NCBI GenBank assembly: GCA_943331445.1
Contig: CALQLO010000002.1
Coordinates: forward strand, 1 to 64,000
DNA: 64,000 nucleotides
DNA from: Akkermansia muciniphila
GTDB taxonomy: Bacteria > Verrucomicrobiota > Verrucomicrobiia > Opitutales > UBA953
Reading direction: 5' to 3'
The notes under the pieces were generated by a model that saw only the letters and a list, made by a program, of their open reading frames with translations, was not told where the DNA came from and searched no databases. The translations under genes and the position numbers were made by a program. Positions within the stretch are counted from its first letter, which is position 1; every line of letters starts with the position of its first letter. Below, piece by piece: positions 17,798 through 26,685 of this stretch.

Positions 17798-18493
17798 TCA
17801 GAAAGTGCGCACCGCCGACAGCCCGCCGTCCACGTGGAGCACCTGACCAGTCATGAAGCGTGCGTGCCCAGAGAGCAGATGCACGACAAAGGTAGCGAGA
17901 TCCTCCGAGCGACCAATCTGCTGCAATGGGTGCCGCTTGGCGGCGGCTTCTTTCTTTAAATCGGAATTAAGTAGCGACGACGCCAATGGCGTATCCGTCA
18001 ACGAGGGCGCGATGACATTCACGCGGATGGCTGGCGCCCATTCGGCGGCGAGGCTCCGGGCGAGGCCTTCAATCGCTCCCTTCGCCGCCGCAATGCTCGC
18101 GTGCATAGGCATGCCTTGCGCGACGGCCACGGTGGAGAAGAGCACGACGGAGGCGTTGCCCGAAGCTTTGAGCGCCGGCAGGGCGGACTGCAGCGCGGCG
18201 ATCGCCCCAAGCAGATTTACCTGCAGGTCGCGCCGGAAATCCTCCGCGGTCAACCGATGGAAGGGGCGAAGGGAGATCGATCCAGGAAAATAAACGAAGC
18301 CATCCAGCCGTTCTGGCCAAACCAAAGGACCTGGCGCGCTCGCATCGAAAGGCTGCGCAACAATGCCGAGATCGGCGAGTTTCTCCGGCGAGCGGCACGC
18401 GGCATGCACCTGATGGCCTTCCGCCTGAAGCTGGGCGATGGTCGCACGGCCGATACCGGAAGTGCCGCCAATCAGTGCGATATGCTTAGACAT
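17798..18493 (-). CDS. Short-chain dehydrogenase/reductase lacking the catalytic Tyr
   Basis: 231 residues. A Rossmann N-terminus with IALIGGTSGIGRAT (TGxxxGxG type) and a C-terminal HVDGGLSAVRTF identify an SDR. The usual active-site YxxxK reads IAAAK (in MHASIAAAKGAIEGLA), so the catalytic Tyr position holds Ile while Lys and the preceding Ser (FSTVA) remain. I recall related SDRs with the same HAS-AAAKGA pattern, so this looks like a conserved subfamily rather than a decayed gene. Substrate unknown. It runs alone on the minus strand, separated from the following gene cluster. Confidence 0.85.
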   Translation of the reverse strand: MSKHIALIGGTSGIGRATIAQLQAEGHQVHAACRSPEKLADLGIVAQPFDASAPGPLVWPERLDGFVYFPGSISLRPFHRLTAEDFRRDLQVNLLGAIAALQSALPALKASGNASVVLFSTVAVAQGMPMHASIAAAKGAIEGLARSLAAEWAPAIRVNVIAPSLTDTPLASSLLNSDLKKEAAAKRHPLQQIGRSEDLATFVVHLLSGHARFMTGQVLHVDGGLSAVRTF

Positions 18494-18552
18494 ATGCCCA
18501 AGGTTGACGGAGCGGCGGGCAGGTCAAATCACCCGCTTCTTTTCTAGACATG

Positions 18553-18580
18553 AAAAAGGCCGGAGGCGAACCTCCGGCCC
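18553..18580 (-). terminator. Intrinsic terminator of the ThuA gene cluster
   Basis: GGCCGGAGG (18558-18566), loop CGAA, CCTCCGGCC (18571-18579). On the minus strand the stem is followed by TTTTT. It lies 23 bases past the ThuA stop. Confidence 0.85.
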
Positions 18581-18602
18581 GATCCAAGCAACCAAGGGAC
18601 GC

Positions 18603-19568
18603 TTACTTCTTCACCGGGGGCTTGCGCGCGCCCTTCGGGTCAAGGTTGGCCTTGAGTTCTTCTTCCGAGAACTTGGTGGCGACGCCATTGGCCGGCACTT
18701 CCGCCTTCGCGGTCCAGACAATCGCGTTCAGCGCCAACGTGCGCTGGCTGTCAATCGACCAGCCGGCATGGTAATGGCCACCGGTGAAGCCGAAGCCACG
18801 ACCGCCATCCTTGCGCGACACAGCCCAAGCGACAACCTGCGGATTCTTGTCTTCGAGCACGGACTTGCGCACTTCCGGGTTACCGGCGTGAGGTCCTTCA
18901 CCGCGCTTCATGGTCTCCGGAGGCGCGATGGCCTGCAGGATGGGCGTCACGCCTTCCATGTTATCACGGAAGCGCATGTTAAAATACCATTCATCTGAGG
19001 ACGAATAAGGCTTCACACCGCGGCTCACGGGATGGTCCGGCAGAGTTTTGAAGTCAGCCATCCAATGCGGATTCACGGAGAGGTGTTGCTCGAAGTAGCC
19101 ACCGAGCCAATCCTTGAACTCTTTGGCTCCCTTGCCGGTCGAGGAACGACCAGGAGGCGCTGGGCTGACGGGCTTACCATCGACGCTCAACCAACCGGCA
19201 CGCTCATAGGCGGGCTCGACGGCGTAATGGAGACAGACGAAGCCGCAACCGGCTTCCATCTTCTTGGCCAGCTGATCGAGGTGAGCAATTGCCGGGTGTC
19301 CGCCACCGCCATCGGAATAAATCACGATGGTGTCGGCCTTGGCAATGCGCTCATCGGACGGCCACTGGCCGCCCAAGGAAACATCCACATTCACGAGGTC
19401 CGACGCGCTTTGCTTCAGACCGGCTGCCAAGAGTTGGATACCGGCATTATGCTCGTGCTCGCCCGGACCGTGGCTCGGACGGCCGGCGATGAGGAGGACG
19501 TTCTTCTTGTCCGCAGCCGAAACGAAAGCGGCCGAGAGCAGAAGGAGGCTGAGAAATGACTTCTTCAT
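18603..19568 (-). CDS. ThuA-domain protein
   Basis: 321 residues with a signal peptide (MKKSFLSLLLLSAAFVSA). The ThuA/glutamine-amidotransferase-like fold begins at KKNVLLIAGRPSHGPGEHEH; HYAVEPAYERAGWLS and SDEWYFNMRF are family features, as is GFGFTGGHYHAGW. ThuA proteins act in trehalose and other disaccharide use, probably on 3-keto sugars. It follows the DUF1080 gene by 1 base, so both are made together and exported. The C-terminus is basic and not part of the domain. Confidence 0.88.
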   Translation of the reverse strand: MKKSFLSLLLLSAAFVSAADKKNVLLIAGRPSHGPGEHEHNAGIQLLAAGLKQSASDLVNVDVSLGGQWPSDERIAKADTIVIYSDGGGGHPAIAHLDQLAKKMEAGCGFVCLHYAVEPAYERAGWLSVDGKPVSPAPPGRSSTGKGAKEFKDWLGGYFEQHLSVNPHWMADFKTLPDHPVSRGVKPYSSSDEWYFNMRFRDNMEGVTPILQAIAPPETMKRGEGPHAGNPEVRKSVLEDKNPQVVAWAVSRKDGGRGFGFTGGHYHAGWSIDSQRTLALNAIVWTAKAEVPANGVATKFSEEELKANLDPKGARKPPVKK

Positions 19569-19569
19569 A

Positions 19570-20277
19570 TTACTTAATCTCCTTGAGGACGATATCCTTG
19601 AACTGGACGGTCATCGCGGTGCCGGCGTGGAGCTGGAGGGCGAGGACGCCCTTCTTGGCGCCGACGGCAGTCTCATCGGTGACGTCGACGGTCTGGACAC
19701 CGTTGATGAAGTGCTGAAGGTGGCCGCCTTTCGCGACGATGCGGTATTCATTCCAATCGGCTGGCTTGATCTTAGCCTGGATTTCGGCGGACTTGCCGAC
19801 TTCACCCGAGACTTCGATCTTCGGCTTATTAGGCGCAGCGCCTTCATGGATGACGACCTTCTGGCCACGCTGGGCCAAAACGCCACGTCCCTGCTCTTCG
19901 TACAGAATCCCGGAGTAGGTTTTGCCGCATTCGAAGTCAGCTTGGTAGCCACCGACCACGAACTTCTCCGCGTTAATGAGTCGGCTGCGATACTGGATAC
20001 CCGAGTTGCCAAACTTCTCGGACTTACCGTCGAGGTCGACGATCTTGTACTGGAGCGTGAGCTCGAAGTCGGCGACTTCACCTTCCCACACGAGGAAGGT
20101 ATTGCCCTTAGTTGGGTGCTCCTTGGTCGTCTGGCCAGTGATGGCGCCGTCCTTGACGGACCAGAAATCCAGACCCTTCCAGCCGGTCAGGTCTTTGCCG
20201 TTAAACAGGTTCTTATCCTCAGCGGAAACCGTCGCGCAAAGCGCGGCGAGGGCGAGGAGGGGGGTCAGGAGCTTCAT
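19570..20277 (-). CDS. DUF1080 protein (3-keto-disaccharide hydrolase family)
   Basis: 235 residues with signal peptide (MKLLTPLLALAALCATVSA). The concanavalin-like DUF1080 domain shows NLFNGKDLTGWKGLDFWSVK, a QYRSRL-type core and QLHAGTAMTVQFKDIVLKEI at the end. Members hydrolyse 3-keto-glycosides. It sits between the sugar-isomerase-like gene and the ThuA gene in a minus-strand group, which supports a shared role in extracytoplasmic breakdown of oxidised sugars. Confidence 0.9.
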   Translation of the reverse strand: MKLLTPLLALAALCATVSAEDKNLFNGKDLTGWKGLDFWSVKDGAITGQTTKEHPTKGNTFLVWEGEVADFELTLQYKIVDLDGKSEKFGNSGIQYRSRLINAEKFVVGGYQADFECGKTYSGILYEEQGRGVLAQRGQKVVIHEGAAPNKPKIEVSGEVGKSAEIQAKIKPADWNEYRIVAKGGHLQHFINGVQTVDVTDETAVGAKKGVLALQLHAGTAMTVQFKDIVLKEIK

Positions 20278-20296
20278 GTTTTGTTGGGGTAAAGGC

Positions 20297-21151
20297 TTAC
20301 TTCTGCTTGCCGAAGAAACGGTTCAGGTTCTTGAGGCCCTTGACGGCGATATCGTCACGGTGTGGCTCCATGGCACGCCAGATGGCGGCCGCACGGGCGA
20401 TCACCTTAACGTCGGTGGTAAAGGATTCGATGACGACGTCCTTCTGGTAGCCGATCTTCTTGAGGGCGCCGACAATCGGCTTCCAATCAAGGGAGTCATT
20501 GCCGGGGGTGCCGCGATCGGTGCCACAGGCATGGAAATGTCCGAGGTGCTTGCCGCACTTGATAATGGCGGCGGCCTGGTTCTTTTCCTCGATGTTCATG
20601 TGGAACGTGTCGAGGTGGAGCTTCACGTTGGGCAGGTTGATGGCCTTCACGAGGCGTAGGCCCTGATCGCAGGTATTGAGGAAGTCGGTCTCGAAGCGGT
20701 TCAGCGGCTCGATGTCGAGCTCGATGCCCTTCTTCTGAGCGTATTTACCGATGACCTTGAGGTTCTTGACGACCATCTTGAAATGCTTCGCCTTGGTCTT
20801 GTCGTCATGGGCACCAATTAGGCCGACGACGGAGTAGAGGGGGCCGATGATGCGAGGGCAGCCGGCGATGGCAGCCTGGTCGATCAGTGCCATGATGTAT
20901 TTGCTGCCAGCGGCTTGGTCCTGAGCGCTGCCGCGAAGATCGCGACCAGGGCCCATGCAGGCACAGATCGAACCGATGGCGATGCCCGCCTTGGCGGCGG
21001 CGGCCTTCAGGACCTTCGGGTCGGTGTGAGAAGGATCCTCGATCGGAATCTCGACCGTCTGGAAGCCCCAGTTCTTGAGCTTCTTGAAGAGATGTACGCT
21101 GTCGTTGGTGAACGGCGAGGCATAGAGGAAGGTGTTAAGGCCGAAACGCAT
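20297..21151 (-). CDS. Sugar phosphate isomerase/epimerase (xylose-isomerase-like TIM barrel)
   Basis: 284 residues from ATG at 21151 (MRFGLNTFLYASPF), which is the typical start of this family; the frame extends 19 codons further without similarity. Barrel features: VEIPIEDPSHTDPK, GIELDIEPLNRFETDFLNT with the metal-binding Glu, KLHLDTFHMNIEE with Asp and His, and FHACGTDRGTPG. It resembles D-tagatose/D-psicose 3-epimerases and, in 3-keto sugar clusters, isomerases of the keto sugar. No signal peptide, so it would act in the cytoplasm. Confidence 0.88.
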   Translation of the reverse strand: MRFGLNTFLYASPFTNDSVHLFKKLKNWGFQTVEIPIEDPSHTDPKVLKAAAAKAGIAIGSICACMGPGRDLRGSAQDQAAGSKYIMALIDQAAIAGCPRIIGPLYSVVGLIGAHDDKTKAKHFKMVVKNLKVIGKYAQKKGIELDIEPLNRFETDFLNTCDQGLRLVKAINLPNVKLHLDTFHMNIEEKNQAAAIIKCGKHLGHFHACGTDRGTPGNDSLDWKPIVGALKKIGYQKDVVIESFTTDVKVIARAAAIWRAMEPHRDDIAVKGLKNLNRFFGKQK

Positions 21152-21232
21152 AGGTGTGTGGGGGATTGGGGAGAGAGGGACTTTTGGCGGGCGGGCGGGG
21201 GCGGTCAAGGCTGGGCGTCTAAACGGGGGCTT

Positions 21233-22522
21233 TTAAGGGACGAGTTCGCCCAGAATCAGCAGGCCGCCAGGGAAAAAGTTCAACGGGGCGTAACGCTCGG
21301 GCTTATCAATGACGTTCTTGTTCTTCGCGAGGACGGCGGCCTTGTCGATTGGGTCGGCCAGCAGCTCGAGGCGCACGGTGTGGACGCCTTCTGGCAGGTC
21401 CGTGCCAATGGTGAAAGTACTCAGGCGCGCATAAGTGCAATAGGCGTCAATCCGTGGAACTTTCTTCGTTGTCTTACCGTCCAGGGTGACGGCCACTTGC
21501 CCGCCCGCCGGGCCAACGACGTCATACACAGCACAGTGGGTGCCCTTGAATTTAAATTCAATGCTTTGGCCAGGCTGGGTAAGTTTAACCATGGCGGGAA
21601 GCCGGTTGGCCCAGCCCTTGGCGAAAGCATCGGACTTCATGTCGACGGGCACCAACCCATCGGAAAGTTTAGCGGACGTGATCGGGGCGAGCGTCGCGCG
21701 TTCATAATTCAATGGATCCAGCGAGAGATTGAAGACATGCGTCAGGGGTGCGTTGTAGGCAATGGCGAGCGCCGGCAAGGAGCGCACGATGGCTTCGGTG
21801 TAAAGTTTATGGCCGGTGGCTTCATACGGATGCACCCCATCGTTCGCGAAGACTACCTTGTCGCCGACGGCTTGCATCTGCTCGTCGGTCTTAGGCAAAG
21901 GCGCCTTCCAGAGCAGTTTGCCTGCCTTGGCTAGCTTCGCGACTTCCATGCCGAGGGTGATCGTCGGGATGCCGTAATGTTCGGCGACCTTCTCCATCGC
22001 ACTGGCCGAGCGCTGTAGCTTGCCCTCCAACATCGCCGGGGAAAGGAACTCGGTTAGGGTGTAGACGAAACAGATGTCGCACTTCGGATTAGATTTCCAG
22101 GTCTGACGCACGATGCCTTCCATACAACGGATGATGCGCTGCGGATCGGCGCCACCGTCGTTCACCGCGAACTCAACGAAGAGAAGATCCGGCTTCTGAG
22201 ATAGCACGTCCTGCTGCAGACGGAAAACGCCCAAGTCCGAACCCGTGCCGCCGATAGCTGCATTGATTTCCGTGAACTTGGATTGCGGGTAGGCCTTCTT
22301 GAAATGGGCGAGCGACTGGATCCGCCAGCCAGCCTGTGCAGTGATAGACCCGCCCAAGTAGCCGACCTTCAGCTCTGAACCTGTATTCTGAGCCTTAAGC
22401 AGGAAGTTCGGCAGGCCGCCGCGCGGGCGACACTCCTTGGCCTCAATGAGCGGGTAATCATTCTCGGCGGCGGAGCCAGTGGCGTAAAAGCAGAGCGCGA
22501 GGGCGGCAAGAAACAGTCTCAT
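21233..22522 (-). CDS. SGNH/GDSL hydrolase, exported
   Basis: 429 residues with signal peptide (MRLFLAALALCFYATGSA). Block I is VGYLGGSITAQAGWR (Ser nucleophile in GGSIT), block III FAVND, block V NDGVHPYEATG (Asp/His). A C-terminal beta domain (about 290-390) with FKGTHCAVYDVVGPAGGQV resembles a carbohydrate-binding or jelly-roll module. Likely a carbohydrate esterase acting outside the cytoplasm. It is 81 bases upstream of the sugar isomerase-like gene and may be part of the same sugar cluster. Confidence 0.87.
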   Translation of the reverse strand: MRLFLAALALCFYATGSAAENDYPLIEAKECRPRGGLPNFLLKAQNTGSELKVGYLGGSITAQAGWRIQSLAHFKKAYPQSKFTEINAAIGGTGSDLGVFRLQQDVLSQKPDLLFVEFAVNDGGADPQRIIRCMEGIVRQTWKSNPKCDICFVYTLTEFLSPAMLEGKLQRSASAMEKVAEHYGIPTITLGMEVAKLAKAGKLLWKAPLPKTDEQMQAVGDKVVFANDGVHPYEATGHKLYTEAIVRSLPALAIAYNAPLTHVFNLSLDPLNYERATLAPITSAKLSDGLVPVDMKSDAFAKGWANRLPAMVKLTQPGQSIEFKFKGTHCAVYDVVGPAGGQVAVTLDGKTTKKVPRIDAYCTYARLSTFTIGTDLPEGVHTVRLELLADPIDKAAVLAKNKNVIDKPERYAPLNFFPGGLLILGELVP

Positions 22523-22639
22523 GGGAGTGAGTGATTAGACGGAGGCGGCCCCCTTAAGTTCCAGCCTTTTAAGGTCGGCGGGCCTTAAAAATAAGAAAGT
22601 CCGCCTTCCCCCCTGACCATGGAGGCCTAGGCTGGGTCC

Positions 22640-23671
22640 ATGGATAACGTCACCCACGCCGCCCTAGGCATCGCCGCCGGCATCGCCGTGCATCGCCGCG
22701 GGGGCTCAGTCTCCGCGGCGGCGCTGGCCGCCTTGCTGGCCGCCGAGGCCCCGGACTTGGACGTCTTCATCCGCTCGGCCGACGATCCGTTGGTATCTTT
22801 TCGGTGGCACCGCCACTTCACGCATAGCTTCGTCTTCATGCCCGTCTGGGCCCTGCTCAGTGCTTGGATTTCCGCCTGGCTCTTCCGGCGAACGCATAAC
22901 GGCGGCTGGAGGTCCCTATTCCTTCCGGGTCTCGTCGGTACACTGACGCACCTGCTTTGCGACGGCTGCACGAGCTACGGGACTATGCTACTCTGGCCGT
23001 TCACCGAAGCACGCTACGCGTGGGATTGCCTACCGATCATCGACCTGCTGGCCACCCTGCCCTTACTCGTGCTCGCCATCATAGCCTGGCGCAAGCATTC
23101 CGCCCGCCTCGCCATTTACGGCCTCGTCTGGTTCACCGCCTACGCCTCACTCGGCCTCTGGCAACACGCTCGGGCCGAACGCAGCCTCCGCACGTGGCTT
23201 GCCCAGAAAAATATCGAGCCGGAGCGACTGGCCCTGAAGCCGACCATCTCTAATCTCATCGTGTGGCGGGCCGTCTGGCTAAACGACGGCCGCTGGCAGG
23301 TTGCCGCGCTCCGCAATGTGCCGTTCACTTCAACGCGACTCGTGGTCGGCGAAAGCCGCGCGGCCTGGTCGGCGACTTCCGCTGGCAATCCGCCACCCTA
23401 CTCCGAAGGGGCCCATGTGATTGCTGATTTCTCTCGCTTCACGGGCGGCTGGAATAGCTACGCTGTCGTGCCCGGTGCAATCACCGTCGGCGATATCCGT
23501 TTCGCGATGCTCCCAACCAGCAGCCGGCCACTGTGGTCTGTGCGCTGTGCCCCTGGTGGCGGACTGGCGGACACTTCGCTCATGATGGATCGCGGGCTGA
23601 ACGACGGCGACTGGACGCGCCTCGCGGCCCTACTCACTGGTTCCGACCCGCGCTTTATTCTCATTAAATAA
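22640..23671 (+). CDS. Membrane-bound metal-dependent hydrolase (YdjM/PF04307 family)
   Basis: 343 residues. The N-terminus MDNVTHAALGIAAG carries the first conserved His, followed by APDLDVFI and RHFTHSFVFMPVWALLSAW with the His/Asp set of this family. Four or five hydrophobic segments occupy residues 1-180; the C-terminal half is soluble. The family is annotated as metal-dependent hydrolase of unclear substrate. The gene ends one base before the glycosyl hydrolase start, so the two are likely co-expressed. Confidence 0.87.
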   Translation: MDNVTHAALGIAAGIAVHRRGGSVSAAALAALLAAEAPDLDVFIRSADDPLVSFRWHRHFTHSFVFMPVWALLSAWISAWLFRRTHNGGWRSLFLPGLVGTLTHLLCDGCTSYGTMLLWPFTEARYAWDCLPIIDLLATLPLLVLAIIAWRKHSARLAIYGLVWFTAYASLGLWQHARAERSLRTWLAQKNIEPERLALKPTISNLIVWRAVWLNDGRWQVAALRNVPFTSTRLVVGESRAAWSATSAGNPPPYSEGAHVIADFSRFTGGWNSYAVVPGAITVGDIRFAMLPTSSRPLWSVRCAPGGGLADTSLMMDRGLNDGDWTRLAALLTGSDPRFILIK

Positions 23672-23672
23672 G

Positions 23673-24437
23673 ATGCGTACCCTCCTCTGCTTATTACTCA
23701 GCTCGGCCGGCCTCGCCGCCGAGACGAAGTTCAAATTAGTCCTCGAGGAAAACTTCGAGGGCACCGCTTTAAACGAAAAGATTTGGAATATCGAAACCGG
23801 TAAGCGCAAAGACGCCGTGAACTCGGAAAAATCCGTGGACGTCAAGAACGGGCAACTGACTATCACGACCTGGACCGACACCGATGGCACCACTTACTGC
23901 GGCTTCGTGACGACGCGAAAGAAGTTCGCGATCACCCAAGGCAAGACGGAGGCACGCTGCCGCTTCGCCGTCGCCCCAGGCACGCAGTCGGCCTTCTGGG
24001 CTCAATCCGAGACCTACGGCCAAGGCGGGCCAACCGCGGCCGCGACGGCTGGCGTGGAAATTGATATTCTGGAGACCACTGGCGTCATGAAGGGCACCTA
24101 CCAGTATGCCCTGCATTGGGGCGGGTATGAAAATCCCGCAACCCACAAGGAGAGCAACCAGCGGTTCACGACCGTCGCTGGGAAATCTTGGCATGTCTAC
24201 GGCGTCGAGTGGGATGATGCCGGTTACCGCTTCTCTTTTGACGGGAAAGTCGTCGCCACCGACAAGAAGTGCCCCGGCTCCAAAGCCCCCGAGTATCTGC
24301 TCCTGACCAGCGAATCTACCGCCAAATCATGGAACGGCGAAAGGCCTAAGGGCGGCTACGGCCCGAAGGAGAAATCGAAAAATACCTTCGAAGTCGACTG
24401 GGTGAAAGCCTGGGAGCGCGACGTCGCCGCGAAGTAA
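23673..24437 (+). CDS. Glycosyl hydrolase family 16 protein
   Basis: 254 residues with a signal peptide (MRTLLCLLLSSAGLAA). The catalytic motif ExDxxE appears as VEIDILETTG (about residue 130), with KLVLEENFEGTALNEKIWNI at the start and WHVYGVEWDDAGYRFSFDGK later, the usual GH16 layout. Enzymes of this family cut beta-1,3 or beta-1,4 glucans or galactans; the specificity cannot be read here. Length matches a single-domain secreted enzyme. Confidence 0.92.
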   Translation: MRTLLCLLLSSAGLAAETKFKLVLEENFEGTALNEKIWNIETGKRKDAVNSEKSVDVKNGQLTITTWTDTDGTTYCGFVTTRKKFAITQGKTEARCRFAVAPGTQSAFWAQSETYGQGGPTAAATAGVEIDILETTGVMKGTYQYALHWGGYENPATHKESNQRFTTVAGKSWHVYGVEWDDAGYRFSFDGKVVATDKKCPGSKAPEYLLLTSESTAKSWNGERPKGGYGPKEKSKNTFEVDWVKAWERDVAAK

Positions 24438-24438
24438 A

Positions 24439-25059
24439 TTAGCGCAGCTCGAAGCGATACGTCGCGACCGCTTCGGAAGCCACGGGGCGACCATGGCGCT
24501 CCGCGTGCGTGAAGCGGGAGGCTCGCGCGGCGGCCAACGCCGCCTCATCGAGCAACCGACTGCCGGAACCGCTGAGGAGTTCGACCTGTTTGATTTCCCC
24601 AGACTCTGAAAGCATGACCTTCACCACGACCTGGCCTTCCGTGCCAGCTCGGCGCGCGCGGGCCGGATAGACCGGCTCTTGGCGCAGTTCAAAAGTGGGC
24701 GGCACGTATACCTCCGCCTGCGGAACGAAAACAGCTGCCGGCGTCTGACCTGAGCTCGAGGCCGCGACGGCGGAGGCCGCCGGTGCGCTCACCAAAAAAG
24801 AAGGTGTGGCCACGGTTACTGGCGCCGCGGCGACCTTGATTGGTACGGCCACCGGCTCACCCGCACCCGCTGCGACGCCCGCCTTTACTTCTCCTGGCAA
24901 AGCAATCGGGTCGGAGACCAGAGAGATCAGCAACATCCCGCCCTCCGGTAGCGGCTCGCGCCCCAGGCCGGCTCCACCGAGTGCCATCGCTCCAAGTGCG
25001 ACCAAATGCGCCGAGGCCACGGCGCTCCAAATCAGACGATGGCGGCGGCTCTCATTCAC
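24439..25059 (-). CDS. TonB-family energy transducer
   Basis: 206 residues: one membrane segment (about 13-33), an Ala/Val/Pro-rich periplasmic linker, and a C-terminal TonB domain (about 125-206) containing FELRQEPVYPARARRAGTEG, VVVKVMLSESGEIKQVELL and the terminal YRFEL. It passes proton-motive force to outer-membrane receptors. No ExbB/ExbD genes or receptors are adjacent. It lies convergent to the GH16 gene with 1 base between stops. Confidence 0.9.
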   Translation of the reverse strand: MNESRRHRLIWSAVASAHLVALGAMALGGAGLGREPLPEGGMLLISLVSDPIALPGEVKAGVAAGAGEPVAVPIKVAAAPVTVATPSFLVSAPAASAVAASSSGQTPAAVFVPQAEVYVPPTFELRQEPVYPARARRAGTEGQVVVKVMLSESGEIKQVELLSGSGSRLLDEAALAAARASRFTHAERHGRPVASEAVATYRFELR

Positions 25060-25106
25060 GTGGCCAGAGTCGGGCGGGCTGGTCCGTCAGTCAAGAACAG
25101 GGCGTG

Positions 25107-25595
25107 TCATTTCGTCAGATCTGGCGGCACCATCCACAGCAGACTCCACGTCCCGTAAGGCCGGAGCCGCGAGGGCTTGGCGGTGCGCTCCAACGCCATC
25201 AGGCCAGCCTTACGAAAACGGATCGCCTGATCGCCGCCAGGGAGGCCGAGCAAGCAGGCCGCCAAAGCGGCGAGGTGCGGATTATGTCCGACGAGCAGAC
25301 GGCTCCGGCGGGATTTTCCGAGTTGGAGCGCGGTGCGTTGCCAATCACCTTCAGGCTCGAGCCCGGCGAGCACCTTCAGAGGTAAGCCGGATCCCGTGGC
25401 GAGGCGCAGTAGCTGGGCCGTGCGCACGGCCCGCACGAGCGGGCTATGCTCGATGGCGGAGACGACCTCGACCGGCACGCGACCGGCTCCCTTCGCGAGC
25501 TCCGCCACCTGACGCTGCCCGCGCGGCGTCAGATCGCGCGTTGCATCGGGCAGACCCGGAACGGCTTCAGCATGGCGGAGCAGGAAAACACGCAT
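25107..25595 (-). CDS. sixA: Phosphohistidine phosphatase SixA family
   Basis: 162 residues from ATG at 25595 (MRVFLLRHAEAVPG), giving the normal SixA length; the frame further upstream runs into the divergent carboxypeptidase gene. The catalytic RHG-type motif is LLRHAE, with TRDLTPRGQRQ and the second His in LLVGHNPHLAALAACLLG. SixA removes phosphate from histidine residues of phosphotransfer proteins. It is 47 bases upstream of the TonB gene. Confidence 0.9.
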   Translation of the reverse strand: MRVFLLRHAEAVPGLPDATRDLTPRGQRQVAELAKGAGRVPVEVVSAIEHSPLVRAVRTAQLLRLATGSGLPLKVLAGLEPEGDWQRTALQLGKSRRSRLLVGHNPHLAALAACLLGLPGGDQAIRFRKAGLMALERTAKPSRLRPYGTWSLLWMVPPDLTK

Positions 25596-25670
25596 GCTCC
25601 CACCCTGCCCGATTATAATATTTATGCAAATCGGTCTTGCCCCCCTGCGCCCCACGCAAACCAATCGCGC

Positions 25671-26654
25671 GTGCGCTTCGCGATAGCCACGGCCCTTCTT
25701 CTCTGCCTGCTCCCGCCGGCCAGTGCCGTCGTCACCACCCGCTACTCCCCGGCCGGCATGACGTTTGCGGGCACCATCTGCCTCGACGCCGCGACGGGCG
25801 CCGTGCTCTCGGAGAACAAGGCGGACTGGCCGGGCCATCCCGCCAGCGTTACCAAGCTCATGACCTTCCTCCTCGTGATGGAGGATATCCGCGACAAGAA
25901 GACCTCCCTGGGTGCCCGGGTGATTATCGGCCCGGAGCCCAGCCGGGAAATCGGCTCACGGATCGGCCTCGTACCTAAAGAGAACTTCAGCGTCGAAGAG
26001 TTACTCTTCGCCCTGATGCTGCATTCCGCCAACGACGCCGCGGTCGCCCTCGCCGTGCATCGCGAAGGTACGGTCGCAGCCTTTGTGGCCCGCATGAACA
26101 AGCGCGCGGCTGAATTAGGGATGACCCGCTCCCGCTTCGTCACGCCGAACGGAATGACCCAAGGGCGCGGCCCCCATGATGACTCCACTGCCCGCGATCT
26201 AGGGAAGCTCTGCGTGATGCTATGTAAGATGCCCGAAGCCTTGCGCTTCACGGGGAGCAAGTCCTACACGTTCCGCCGCCCGCTCAAGCCCCTCGACCTT
26301 ACTAATCATAATCACCTCCTGACGCTTTACCCCGGGTGCGATGGATTGAAGACGGGCTGGACCGTCGCGGCCAACGCCTCGATCGCCACCACCGCCCGGG
26401 AAGGCGACCGGCGGGTTATCGCCATTGTCTTGGGTTGCGACAGCCCCGGAGGCTCGAAGGCCGCCCAGCGCTTAAGGGACAAGCTAGCGGCGGACCTGAT
26501 GACCGAAGGACTCGCCAAGCTAGCCACCCTGCCAGCCCCCGCGCCCAAGCCAACGGCGGTTCCAGCGACCACCCCCGTCGCCCCTAAAAAAGTCGTTATT
26601 GTTAATAAAGAGCCAGGTTTCTGGGACTGGCTGAGTGATTTATTTAGCTTCTAA
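25671..26654 (+). CDS. D-alanyl-D-alanine carboxypeptidase (peptidase S11, DacA type)
   Basis: 327 residues from GTG at 25671, which gives a proper signal peptide (MRFAIATALLLCLLPPASA); the ATG at 25572 would add a polar leader overlapping sixA. The three penicillin-binding motifs are present: SVTK (in PASVTKLMTF), SAN (in LMLHSANDAA) and KTG (in GLKTGWTVAANAS). The PBP5 C-terminal beta domain is absent. A Pro/Ala linker leads straight to an aromatic amphipathic end (PGFWDWLSDLFSF) that could hold the enzyme to the membrane. It trims pentapeptides in peptidoglycan. Confidence 0.9.
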   Translation: MRFAIATALLLCLLPPASAVVTTRYSPAGMTFAGTICLDAATGAVLSENKADWPGHPASVTKLMTFLLVMEDIRDKKTSLGARVIIGPEPSREIGSRIGLVPKENFSVEELLFALMLHSANDAAVALAVHREGTVAAFVARMNKRAAELGMTRSRFVTPNGMTQGRGPHDDSTARDLGKLCVMLCKMPEALRFTGSKSYTFRRPLKPLDLTNHNHLLTLYPGCDGLKTGWTVAANASIATTAREGDRRVIAIVLGCDSPGGSKAAQRLRDKLAADLMTEGLAKLATLPAPAPKPTAVPATTPVAPKKVVIVNKEPGFWDWLSDLFSF

Positions 26655-26685
26655 CCCCTACCCAAAGGGGGGTAAAAAGAAGTAG

